NCBI RefSeq assembly: GCF_036946125.1
Contig: NZ_JAQIJT010000002.1
Coordinates: forward strand, 589,001-653,000
DNA: 64,000 nucleotides
Direction: 5' to 3'
DNA from: Sphingomonas adhaesiva
GTDB taxonomy: Bacteria > Pseudomonadota > Alphaproteobacteria > Sphingomonadales > Sphingomonadaceae
Below are positions 34,947 through 42,705 of the stretch, one piece after another. The notes beneath the pieces were generated by a model. That model saw nothing but the letters and a program-made list of their open reading frames with translations. It was not told the DNA's origin and made no database searches. Within the stretch, counting starts at the first letter, position 1. Each line of letters begins with the position of its first letter. The translations under genes and the position numbers were made by a program.

Positions 34947-35611
34947 CGCGCGTTCTCCCCGACAAAGGCGGTCCACCCGGCGGCGTCGTGCGCAACGACG
35001 GTGAAGCCGTGGTCCTTGTGGCCTGTCCCGCAATATTCGGCGCATTCGCCCTGGTAGGTGCCGGGCGCGTCCGCCTCGATCCGCAGCACGTTCGTATGTC
35101 CCGGAATCGCATCCATCTTGCCGGCCAGTCGCGGGACCCACAGACTGTGGATCACGTCGGTCGCGGTGATGCGCAGGTTGACCGGGCGGCCCGCGGGAAT
35201 GTGGAGCACGTCCTGCGTCCGCCGCCCGCCCGGATAGGCGACGTTCCAGGCATATTGCCGCGCGACGACGTCGATCGCCACCGCGTCGTCCGAGGGGACG
35301 GGCAGCGTCCGCGCGCCGATCACCAGCGCGAAGCCGAGCAGCGCCAGCAGCACCGCGCCCGGCATCGCCAGCCCCAGCCAGCCGATCCACAATCGCGGGT
35401 CCTGCGTGCGGTCTCCACCTCCGCCGCGCCGGAAGGCGAGCGCGAGCAGGGCGAAGACGAGCAGCGTCAGCAACGTCGCGCCACCGAGCATCGCCCACCA
35501 AAGCCCCGCGACCGAGCGCGCATGGGGCCCGGCGGGATCGATCGTCGACAAGCGGCCGCTGCAACCTTCCAGCAGGCCGAGCGTTGGAGCGGCGATCCCT
35601 GCGCGCCGCAG
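34943..35611 (-). CDS. ctaC: Cytochrome c oxidase subunit II, start uncertain, unusual CuA site
   Basis: About 222 residues. A lipoprotein-like leader (L-G-L-L-E-G-C-S-G) is followed by two helices and a CuA domain: R-Q-Y-A-W-N-V, V-I-H-S-L-W-V-P and G-E-C-A-E-Y-C-G-T-G-H-K-D-H-G-F. The two Cys, the Glu and both His of CuA are there, but the usual Met ligand three residues after the last His is His here. No ATG, GTG or TTG lies in frame near the leader; the first in-frame ATG upstream (35752) is deep in the divergent DUF2231 gene. I marked the CTG at 35609-35611 as the most plausible start. Confidence 0.8.
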   Translation of the reverse strand: MRRAGIAAPTLGLLEGCSGRLSTIDPAGPHARSVAGLWWAMLGGATLLTLLVFALLALAFRRGGGGDRTQDPRLWIGWLGLAMPGAVLLALLGFALVIGARTLPVPSDDAVAIDVVARQYAWNVAYPGGRRTQDVLHIPAGRPVNLRITATDVIHSLWVPRLAGKMDAIPGHTNVLRIEADAPGTYQGECAEYCGTGHKDHGFTVVAHDAAGWTAFVGENAR

Positions 35612-35632
35612 GAATGATGAGGGGGTACGACG

Positions 35633-36157
35633 ATGATGACCGATGCCGCGCGCGAGCAGGTGGCCAGACAGCGACTGGTGGATCCGGTCGAGCAGCGACC
35701 GGCATTCGACCGTACCGAATCGAAGATCGCGGTCGCCGGCCACCCGATCCATGCGATGCTGGTCGCCTTTCCGATCGCGCTGACCGCCTGCACCGCGGGA
35801 GCCGACATATTCTACTGGTGGACGGGCGACAATTTCTGGGCGCGCGCCGGCCTCTGGGGGGCGGGCGCCGGCTTCCTGCTCGGTGTGCTCGCGGGGATCG
35901 CCGGAACGGTCGAACTGCTGCTGGTGCCGGGCATCCGGGCGCGCTCGGCCAGCTGGACGCACTTCGTCATCGCGGTCATGCTGCTGTCGATCCTCGGCGC
36001 CAACTGGGGATATCGCCTGACCGGCTACGAACAGGCGGTGCTGCCCTACGGCCTGCTCCTCTCGCTCTTCGCGGTCGGTTTCACGGGCTTCACGGGTTGG
36101 CACGGCGGCAAGCTGGTGTTCGAATATCAAATCGGTGTCTCGTCGACGGGAAGCTGA
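35633..36157 (+). CDS. DUF2231 integral membrane protein
   Basis: 174 residues from ATG 35633 with GAGGGGG upstream. After a polar N-terminus of ~30 residues comes G-H-P-I-H-A-M-L-V-A-F-P-I-A-L, the DUF2231 hallmark, and four hydrophobic helices. The two conserved His of this motif have been suggested to bind haem or metal in related proteins; no function is established. It starts 21 bases from the subunit II start on the other strand, so the promoters must lie inside neighbouring genes. It ends overlapping the CopD-like gene tail-to-tail by 31 bp. Confidence 0.88.
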   Translation: MMTDAAREQVARQRLVDPVEQRPAFDRTESKIAVAGHPIHAMLVAFPIALTACTAGADIFYWWTGDNFWARAGLWGAGAGFLLGVLAGIAGTVELLLVPGIRARSASWTHFVIAVMLLSILGANWGYRLTGYEQAVLPYGLLLSLFAVGFTGFTGWHGGKLVFEYQIGVSSTGS

Positions 36158-36618
36158 CGGTGCTGCGGCACGGTCAGCCAGTGTGGCAGGATGTCCGGGA
36201 TGATCGGTTTCGACAGGACCAGCAGCAGGACGATCACCATCGTCACGATGCCGCCCACCGTCAGCGGCACGGGGGAGGGCGGCGTGTACTCGCCGCGGCG
36301 CTCGCTCATCAGCAGCACGGCGTGACCGACCAGCGCGTGGAGTGACACGAGCAGGCCGACCGCGACCAGCTTGGCGAACATCCACGGCTCGAACACGCCG
36401 CGCAGGTAGATCAGCAGCGTTCCCGCCGCGATGGCGACGACCGCGGCGGGCGTGATGATGAAGGCATAGCTGTCGTGGGTCAGCATGCGCAGCCGCGAAT
36501 ATTCCGCCTGATTGTCGTCGGCGCGATGCTTGCCCAGCATCAGCGGCAGCGCGACCAGCCCCGCGCACCAGAGGATCAGTGCGGCGATATGCAGCGCCTT
36601 CACCAGGGAAAGGATCAT
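36127..36618 (-). CDS. CopD-like four-helix membrane protein in the oxidase cluster
   Basis: 163 residues, ATG overlapping the CtaG stop by 4 bp. Four helices with K-A-L-H-I-A-A-L-I-L-W-C-A-G-L, T-P-A-A-V-V-A-I-A-A-G and H-A-L-V-G-H-A-V-L-L resemble the CopD/HemJ-type (UPF0093/DUF2269) superfamily, whose conserved His residues can hold haem. Its place after ctaG suggests a role in oxidase assembly or haem/copper supply. HemJ proper is less likely because of the context. The C-terminus (VPQHRQLPVDETPI) is hydrophilic. Confidence 0.7.
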   Translation of the reverse strand: MILSLVKALHIAALILWCAGLVALPLMLGKHRADDNQAEYSRLRMLTHDSYAFIITPAAVVAIAAGTLLIYLRGVFEPWMFAKLVAVGLLVSLHALVGHAVLLMSERRGEYTPPSPVPLTVGGIVTMVIVLLLVLSKPIIPDILPHWLTVPQHRQLPVDETPI

Positions 36619-37328
36619 GCCGCGACCCGCACCAGGGCGCCCCAGCGCCGCGCGGATATCCAGCCGGCCGCCAGCGCGAAGGGCAGCATGCCGGGCAGCC
36701 ACATGACCAGACCGGCGAGCTGCTGGTCGCGCAGCGGGCCGATGCCATAGGAGATGGTGGATGCCAGATGCGCGGCATACAAGGGGCGCGGCGCGAACGT
36801 GAGCAGCGCCCCCAGCAGGCCCATCTGTGCCGTGGCGCCGACCAATCCCGCGAAGGCGACGGGAATGGGCGCGCGGAGCGTGGCGCTCCAGAACGACCAG
36901 CCCGCGCCCAGCAGCCCCAATTGCATGATCCAGTAGAACGCGATGTTGGAAAGCGCCCGGTCGTAGATCGCGGGGACGTGCCACAGCCAGAGCATCGCGG
37001 TCGTGGCGGTGAGCGTCACGGGCACGCCGCCGCGCCCGGCGGGGCGGGCGAGCGCCAGCAACGGGGCGGCCACTGCGAGCAGGACGATGTGATGCACGCT
37101 CCGCGCGGTGAACAGCGCCGTCGTCAAGGCACAGAGGGGAGACACGAAAGCGACCGCCAGCACGCCCAGAGCGGCCAACCCGTACCGGCGTCGATCGGGC
37201 GTCAGTCGCAGCGCGGCAGCCACCCCCATCGCCAGAACGGCGATCAGGGCGGGGTCGCCATTCCATGCCCCCCACCAGGCATCCGCCGCCGGCGCAGGCC
37301 CGCAATAGCTGCGCGATACCTCGATCAT
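36615..37328 (-). CDS. ctaG: CtaG-family (caa3 type) cytochrome c oxidase assembly protein
   Basis: 237 residues with about seven hydrophobic helices. S-V-H-H-I-V-L-L and L-W-L-W-H-V-P-A-I-Y-D carry the His residues typical of the CtaG_caa3 family, which helps copper delivery to oxidase; this family is unrelated to the Cox11-type CtaG. The N-terminal Y-C-G-P-A-P segment is also typical. It opens a minus-strand pair with the CopD-like gene and probably assembles the oxidase encoded at 32.5-35.6 kb. Confidence 0.85.
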   Translation of the reverse strand: MIEVSRSYCGPAPAADAWWGAWNGDPALIAVLAMGVAAALRLTPDRRRYGLAALGVLAVAFVSPLCALTTALFTARSVHHIVLLAVAAPLLALARPAGRGGVPVTLTATTAMLWLWHVPAIYDRALSNIAFYWIMQLGLLGAGWSFWSATLRAPIPVAFAGLVGATAQMGLLGALLTFAPRPLYAAHLASTISYGIGPLRDQQLAGLVMWLPGMLPFALAAGWISARRWGALVRVAA

Positions 37329-37637
37329 CGACCCTTTTCCCCAGTGTCTCGATGAACGCGGGTTATACGGATTTCGGCCGTGCCGGAACCAAAATTTGTA
37401 ATCGAGGTTAATGGTCGCAGGCAGGTCTGCCTATTGCGTGACGATCCGGAACTCCCAGAACAACATGAACCAGATGTCGGTCACTTTCGAGACATGCGCC
37501 ATAGGGTCGAAGCGGACGCCGTCCCCGACGACGACGGGTAGCACAGTGGTGTGGCAGGCGTGCCGGGCGCCGGGCTCCTTCGTCGACCGGGGGCGTGGCG
37601 ATGCCGGTGAGCAGGCGTGGCCGGCGCGGCGCCACCG
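37329..37637 (+). other. 309-base divergent control region
   Basis: This lies between ctaG (minus) and the AI-2E-family gene (plus) and contains one AT-rich patch at 37385-37412. There GGAAC (37385-37389) is followed 16 bases later by GGTT (37406-37409), close to the alphaproteobacterial EcfG (general stress sigma) pattern GGAAC-N16/17-CGTT. A 23-codon minus-strand frame near 37431-37499 rich in Trp/Phe is probably chance. Confidence 0.4.
37385..37409 (+). promoter_or_regulatory. Possible EcfG-type stress promoter
   Basis: GGAAC at 37385-37389, a 16-base AT-rich spacer, and GGTT at 37406-37409 differ by one base from the EcfG consensus (GGAAC and CGTT). It points toward the transporter/HisKA_2 kinase/NADH dehydrogenase genes, 229 bases before the first start codon. 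Confidence 0.3.
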
Positions 37638-38684
37638 ATGAACGAGAGGGTGGACGCACCTGACGGTCGTATCGGATATGGTGAGTTCGCCATCCGGACG
37701 CTGATCGTCATCGCGCTGGTCGCGCTGGCGATCGTCATCTGGAAACTGCACGATGTGCTGCTGCTGGCCTTCGCCGGGATTCTCGTCGCGGTGATATTGC
37801 ACGCCGCCGCCGATGGGCTCTGTCGTCTGGTGCCGTTGCGCAAGGGCTGGGGGATCGCGCTCGCGGGCATGTTGATCCTGGGCGCGCTGGTCGGTGTCGG
37901 CGTGCTGTTCGGGCAGGAACTGCGCGATCAATTGTCCGGCCTGAGCGATCAATTGCCCGGCGCCTGGCAGCGCTTTGCCGCATGGGTCGGTGAACGGCGC
38001 GTGCAGAGCGTGATCGACGCGGTGTCGCCGGACGGATCGACGGTGGCATCGATCGCGCAATCGGCGTTCGGCATGATGACGGCGGCGACGACCGGCCTCG
38101 TGCTGGCGGTGCTGGGCGGCATCTACTTCGCCGCCAGTCCGGCCGAGTATCACAAGGGGATGCTGGCGATGCTTCCCCGTGCCGCGCGGGCGCGGGTCGG
38201 CGAGGCCGCGCGGGAAGCCGGCCATGCCCTTCGCAACTGGCTGCTGGGGCAGTTGGTATCGATGGCGGCGACCTTCGCCGCGGTGCTCGTCGGATTGACG
38301 CTGATCGGCGTTCCTTCCGCGCTGGCGCTCGCGATCGTCGCCGGTCTGCTCGAGTTCATTCCCCTGGTCGGTCCCTTCCTCGGCGCGGTGCCTGCGCTGC
38401 TGATCGCTTTGACCTCGGGGGTGGAGACATTCGCGTGGACGGCGGGATTCTTCGTCGTCTGGCAGCAGATCGAAGGCAATGCGATGGCGCCGCTCGTCAT
38501 GCGCTTCGCGGTATCGATCCCCCCGGCGGTGACGTTGTTCGCGCTGTTCCTGTTCGGGGGCATGTTCGGCATCGTGGGCATCATATTGGGCGGGCCGCTC
38601 ACGGTCGCCGCGTGGGTGCTGGTGAAGTGTCTGTGGATCGATCCTCGCGAGAACCGCGAACACGGATGCCCCGATGGCAGATGA
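37638..38684 (+). CDS. AI-2E-family (DUF20) membrane transporter
   Basis: 348 residues from ATG 37638. Seven to eight helices; the late motif G-L-L-E-F-I-P-L-V-G-P-F-L-G-A-V-P-A and the C-terminal G-P-L-T-V-A-A-W-V-L-V-K are diagnostic of the family. Members include TqsA (autoinducer-2 export) and Na+/H+ antiporter-like proteins; substrate here unknown. Its end overlaps the next gene by 11 bp, suggesting an operon with the kinase and the NADH dehydrogenase. Confidence 0.9.
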   Translation: MNERVDAPDGRIGYGEFAIRTLIVIALVALAIVIWKLHDVLLLAFAGILVAVILHAAADGLCRLVPLRKGWGIALAGMLILGALVGVGVLFGQELRDQLSGLSDQLPGAWQRFAAWVGERRVQSVIDAVSPDGSTVASIAQSAFGMMTAATTGLVLAVLGGIYFAASPAEYHKGMLAMLPRAARARVGEAAREAGHALRNWLLGQLVSMAATFAAVLVGLTLIGVPSALALAIVAGLLEFIPLVGPFLGAVPALLIALTSGVETFAWTAGFFVVWQQIEGNAMAPLVMRFAVSIPPAVTLFALFLFGGMFGIVGIILGGPLTVAAWVLVKCLWIDPRENREHGCPDGR

Positions 38685-39681
38685 TACGGCCAGCGCGCTC
38701 CCCGACTGGTTTCCGCGCGGCGTGCCGTCGCTGGCGGTATCGGTGGCGGGGACGGTGGCGATCGTCGCATCGGCGACGCTGCTGCGCTATGCCTTGGGGC
38801 AACCGCTCCAGAGTTTCCCGACGTTGCTCTTCTCGCCGGCGGTGTTTCTTGCCGCCTTGTTGTTCGATCGCCGGTGCGGGCTTCTCGCCATCGTCCTGTC
38901 GACCGCCAGCTCCGCTTATTTCTTCGTCTATCCCTACAACAGCCTCACGCTGCCGCTCGCCAGTCTCGTCCCGCTGTGCATCTTCGTGCTGACCAGCAGC
39001 TTCGTCGTCACCGTCACCGACACCCTCCGCCAGGTCGCGGCCCGGCTCGACCGGGCGGAGCGCAACAAGAGCCTGTTGCTGGACGAACTGGCGCACAGGA
39101 CCAAGAACGATCTGGCGATCGTCGGCTCCGCCCTCCAGCTCCAGGCACGTTCCAGCGACGACCCCGCGGTGCAGGAAGCGCTGGCGACCGCGGTCGCGCG
39201 CGTCAACGTGATCGCCGCGGCGCAGGACCGGCTGCGCTATCGCGAAGGGATCGGCCAGGTCGACATCGCCGACTATCTGCTGGGTCTTTGTACGGGATTG
39301 GGCGACCTCTTGCGCGGTGTACGGCCCATCGCCGTACGGCTGGAAGCGCCGACGATGACGGTGAGTGGGGCCGACGCGGTCACGATCGGGCTGATCGTCA
39401 ACGAGCTGGTCACCAACGCGTTCAAATACGCGTTTCAGGACAATGGCGGGGGCGCGGTGGACGTGAAGATCGAACGGGAGGGCGGAAATCTGCGCATCCA
39501 CGTTCGCGACGACGGCATCGGTTGCGCCGACGACGCGGTCAGCGGCATGGGATCGCGCCTCGTCCGGCTGCTGGCGCAGCAGCGCGGGGGCGTCGTCTCC
39601 CGCGTGGCGACCGAAACCGGCTGCCACGTCACCGCCACGCTTGCTCTGGAGGAGATGCCCGATGTTCGTGTCCGGCCCTGA
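38674..39681 (+). CDS. HisKA_2-type sensor histidine kinase with DUF4118-like membrane domain
   Basis: 335 residues. Four N-terminal helices resemble the KdpD-like DUF4118 sensor, followed by a coiled linker (L-D-R-A-E-R-N-K-S-L-L-L) and E-L-A-H-R-T-K-N-D-L-A-I-V (H141), which is the HisKA_2 phospho-site rather than the standard HisKA one. The ATPase domain has N-E-L-V-T-N-A-F-K-Y-A-F and D-D-G-I-G-C. In alphaproteobacteria such kinases commonly feed PhyR-like or CheY-like regulators of the general stress response. No response regulator is adjacent, so its target is elsewhere. Confidence 0.9.
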   Translation: MADDTASALPDWFPRGVPSLAVSVAGTVAIVASATLLRYALGQPLQSFPTLLFSPAVFLAALLFDRRCGLLAIVLSTASSAYFFVYPYNSLTLPLASLVPLCIFVLTSSFVVTVTDTLRQVAARLDRAERNKSLLLDELAHRTKNDLAIVGSALQLQARSSDDPAVQEALATAVARVNVIAAAQDRLRYREGIGQVDIADYLLGLCTGLGDLLRGVRPIAVRLEAPTMTVSGADAVTIGLIVNELVTNAFKYAFQDNGGGAVDVKIEREGGNLRIHVRDDGIGCADDAVSGMGSRLVRLLAQQRGGVVSRVATETGCHVTATLALEEMPDVRVRP

Positions 39682-40960
39682 CACGCGGGATGCGCGCCGC
39701 CGGGTGGTGATCGTCGGCGGCGGCGTCGCCGGTCTTGATCTGGCGGGTATCCTCGGGCGCGACCCGGCGCTGGATGTGATCCTGATCGATCGCGCGACAT
39801 CCCATGTGTGGAAACCGATGCTGCACAGCATCGCTGCGGGGACGCATGACGTCGCGCAGGTGGAGGTGCCCTATGTCGCCCAGGCACGGCATCACGGCTT
39901 CACCTACGTGCCCGGCCGCGTGGACGGCATCGATCCCGTCACGCGCACCATCGGCGTCGCACCCTTTTCCTTCCATGGGCGGGAACTGCTGCCGCAACGG
40001 ACGATCGATTATGACACGCTCGTCCTGGCGATCGGAAGCGTCGCAGCGCATTTCGATGTCGCGGGCGTGGAGGAACATGCGCGGCATATCGACACGCTGG
40101 CGGAGGCCCGTGATTTCCAGGCGCATGTCGCGCCCCGACTGGTCGAGGCGGCGCAGACCGGCGTTCCCCTGCGCGTCGCCATCGTGGGCGGCGGCGCGAC
40201 CGGGGTCCAGCTGGCGGCCGAACTGGTGCAGATCGCCGACATCGCCGATGACTATGGCCTGGGAGGGGGGCGCAAATCGCTGGATATCACGCTTGTCGAC
40301 CGCGGCGACCGGCTGCTTCCAGCGTTTCCCGAGCGGATATCGAGCGCCGCCCGGACCCGGCTAGAGGGTTTGGGGATAACGGTGCGAACCGGGGTGGACG
40401 TATCGGCCGTCCATGAATCGGGATTGCAGTTGGAGGACGAGGTGTTGCCGGCGGACCTCTGCGTCTGGGCGGCCGGGGTGGAGGCAGCCCCGCTGGCCGC
40501 GACGCTGGACACGCTGCAACGGATGCCGAACGGCCGTGTGGTCGTCGACGACCATTGTCGTTCGATATCGTCCCCCGACATTTTCGCGATCGGCGACTGT
40601 GCCGCCTTCGGCGGGTCGGAAGACGGTTCGCCCCTGCCGCCCACGGCGCAGGTCGCCTTCCAGCAGGCGGTCTATCTCGGCCGCTGGCTGCCGACGATCG
40701 TCCTGGGAGAGAAGGCACCGGCGTTCCGCTACCGCGATCTCGGCGCGCTGGTGCAACTCGGCGGGTATGACGCTTATGGCGCCCTCGGGCAGTTCGGTAT
40801 CTTCGGACGGGGCTTTCTGCGCGGGCGGGTAGCACAGGCCGGGCACGCCTTTCTCTATCGGCGGCATCAGATGCGGCTTCATGGCATCGGACCGGCGCTC
40901 CGGCTGTGGCTGGCCGAACGGATCGCCGGAAAGGCTCGCCCGTCGAGCAAGCTGAGCTGA
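39662..40960 (+). CDS. ndh: Type II NADH dehydrogenase / FAD-dependent oxidoreductase
   Basis: 432 residues from ATG 39662, overlapping the kinase gene by 20 bp. FAD-binding V-V-I-V-G-G-G-V-A-G near residue 15, NAD-binding V-A-I-V-G-G-G-A-T-G-V-Q-L-A-A-E near 173, and flavin-contacting I-F-A-I-G-D-C-A-A-F. A C-terminal amphipathic tail (RLHGIGPALRLWLAERIAGK) would hold it on the membrane. NDH-2 enzymes pass electrons from NADH to quinone without pumping protons. The 88 bases to the next convergent gene hold no visible feature. Confidence 0.88.
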   Translation: MFVSGPDTRDARRRVVIVGGGVAGLDLAGILGRDPALDVILIDRATSHVWKPMLHSIAAGTHDVAQVEVPYVAQARHHGFTYVPGRVDGIDPVTRTIGVAPFSFHGRELLPQRTIDYDTLVLAIGSVAAHFDVAGVEEHARHIDTLAEARDFQAHVAPRLVEAAQTGVPLRVAIVGGGATGVQLAAELVQIADIADDYGLGGGRKSLDITLVDRGDRLLPAFPERISSAARTRLEGLGITVRTGVDVSAVHESGLQLEDEVLPADLCVWAAGVEAAPLAATLDTLQRMPNGRVVVDDHCRSISSPDIFAIGDCAAFGGSEDGSPLPPTAQVAFQQAVYLGRWLPTIVLGEKAPAFRYRDLGALVQLGGYDAYGALGQFGIFGRGFLRGRVAQAGHAFLYRRHQMRLHGIGPALRLWLAERIAGKARPSSKLS

Positions 40961-41048
40961 CCCGGCGCGCCTCCGTGCGGATGGCTGGCCGTTCGCGCGT
41001 TCGCAGGCGGTGAGACGGCCCCGTCGGGCGGCAGTTCCTGCGGGCCGG

Positions 41049-42539
41049 TCAGAAACGGTAGCTGACCCAGCCGGCGGCGAAGACGCTGTCCGTATATCCG
41101 GCCCGGGTCAGCGCCTCCTGTGCGTCCAGATATTCCAGCCGCCCCAGGAACGACAGGCGCGGATTGATGGTCCATTGCAGCTGCGCCCGCGGCAGCCGCG
41201 CGATCCGGTGCCCGCGCACCCTTGCGGTGCCGACATAGTGCGTCGTGTTGGCGCGATAGATCGAGTCCCGGTCGTTCGGCCGCCACGCCCATTGATGTTC
41301 GAGCGTCAGCGTGATGCCACGCGCCGGCTGCACCCGGACGATCGGTGCGAAGGCCACCAGGTTGCTGGGCGTGAGGAACAGGCCGTAGGAATAATAGATG
41401 TTGTTGCCGAACGGCGTGCTGGTCGCGCGCAGGGATTCGTCGGGCGAGGCCCCGCCGCCCCCGCTGGCATAGTCGAGGTGGAAGCCGATTTCCGGCGCGT
41501 CGTCGGCGTTCGACAGCGCCACCGTCTGCTCCATCAGCGCCTGCCAGGCGCGAATCGGCCGCGCACCATGGCGGCCGCGCTGGTGGTTCAGGGTCCATTC
41601 CACGCTGACGCGGCCGGCCTCTCCCCAGATCCGGGCCCCGGCATAGATTCGGCTTTCGCGCGCCGGCGTTCCGCTCCAGTCGCGATCGTCCTCGCGGACC
41701 CGCCACAGGAAGGGGTCGACATACAGCGCCGAGCCGCCGAACAGATCGGTCGGCAGGACGACGCCCGCGGTGATACCCGAAAAGCGCGTTCCCCTGTCGG
41801 TCCGATCGTCCCCGAACCCGCCCCGTCCCAACGCGACGTAGCGCAGATCGAACGCGGTCAGCCGAAGACGCGACGTGCGCGCCCACAGCCGGACGCCGTC
41901 CAGCGCGAAGCGGATCGTATTGTTGTCGCGCGATGCCACCAGCAGGTTCGCGCCGTCCTCGAACTCCTGCCGGCCGACGCGGGCGCCGAGCTCGACCACG
42001 CCCGCCCGCGTGCCGTATTCGGCGAAGCCCTGCTGGAGCACCGCGCGATTCCGCAGGCTCGCGGGGGGATCGCCGAGCCGCAGACCTCCTAAACCGCCGT
42101 GCGCGACCTCGCCGAACAACCGCAGGTTATCGCCGATATGCAGATCGGCGCCGCCGACCAGCCGCAGGATGTCCTGGCGCTGATGCGATCCATCGCGCAA
42201 TTGCGGGTTGTCGGTGTAGTTGACGCGGACCCGTACCTCGCCACTCAGGGTCACGTACACCGCGCCATCGGCTGCGATCGGCAGGAACTTCAATCGATCG
42301 ACGGGATCGCGGCGCTCCTCGGGATCGGCCATGATGCGCCAGTCCTCCGCCCATCGTGACATGGAATAGCGGCCGGCCGGCCAGCGGTCGCCCATCGCGT
42401 CGCGCGGATACAGTTCGCCTTCCCGTATGTCGGCAGCGCTTCGGACCTGGGCAGTTGCGTCGACAGAAATGGCGCAAGTCATTGTTAAGGCGGCGGCAAT
42501 CACCCTCCGCCCTGAGAGGGCAGCTCTTCGCGTTTTCAT
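41049..42539 (-). CDS. Alginate-export-family (AlgE-like) outer membrane porin
   Basis: 496 residues from the ATG that gives a signal peptide (RVIAAALTMTCAISVDATAQ); another ATG at 42584 is in frame. The mature part is rich in alternating beta strands (e.g. AVYVTLSGEVRVRVNYTDN) and ends in Y-R-F, the barrel C-terminal signature. R-W-A-E-D-W-R near residue 64 is typical of this family. It is probably a substrate-specific porin; alginate itself is not implied since no alginate genes are nearby. Confidence 0.82.
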   Translation of the reverse strand: MKTRRAALSGRRVIAAALTMTCAISVDATAQVRSAADIREGELYPRDAMGDRWPAGRYSMSRWAEDWRIMADPEERRDPVDRLKFLPIAADGAVYVTLSGEVRVRVNYTDNPQLRDGSHQRQDILRLVGGADLHIGDNLRLFGEVAHGGLGGLRLGDPPASLRNRAVLQQGFAEYGTRAGVVELGARVGRQEFEDGANLLVASRDNNTIRFALDGVRLWARTSRLRLTAFDLRYVALGRGGFGDDRTDRGTRFSGITAGVVLPTDLFGGSALYVDPFLWRVREDDRDWSGTPARESRIYAGARIWGEAGRVSVEWTLNHQRGRHGARPIRAWQALMEQTVALSNADDAPEIGFHLDYASGGGGASPDESLRATSTPFGNNIYYSYGLFLTPSNLVAFAPIVRVQPARGITLTLEHQWAWRPNDRDSIYRANTTHYVGTARVRGHRIARLPRAQLQWTINPRLSFLGRLEYLDAQEALTRAGYTDSVFAAGWVSYRF

Positions 42540-42705
42540 CTTGGAGTTGATTGGAGCCGTTCGGCGTCCGACGTCGAATTTCATCAGATTGTTTCCGGGA
42601 TGCGCGAGATGCTTCCGCGACGAGCACCTGCGCTATATCGACTGTTTGCGGATCATAGGAAAGTGGATGCCGGACGGTCCCGCATTTCACGACGAGGGAT
42701 AGGCG

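Noticed and set aside
37431..37499. 23-codon minus-strand peptide rich in Trp/Phe
   Set aside because: No ribosome-binding site and no neighbours to support it; likely chance in an AT-richer patch.
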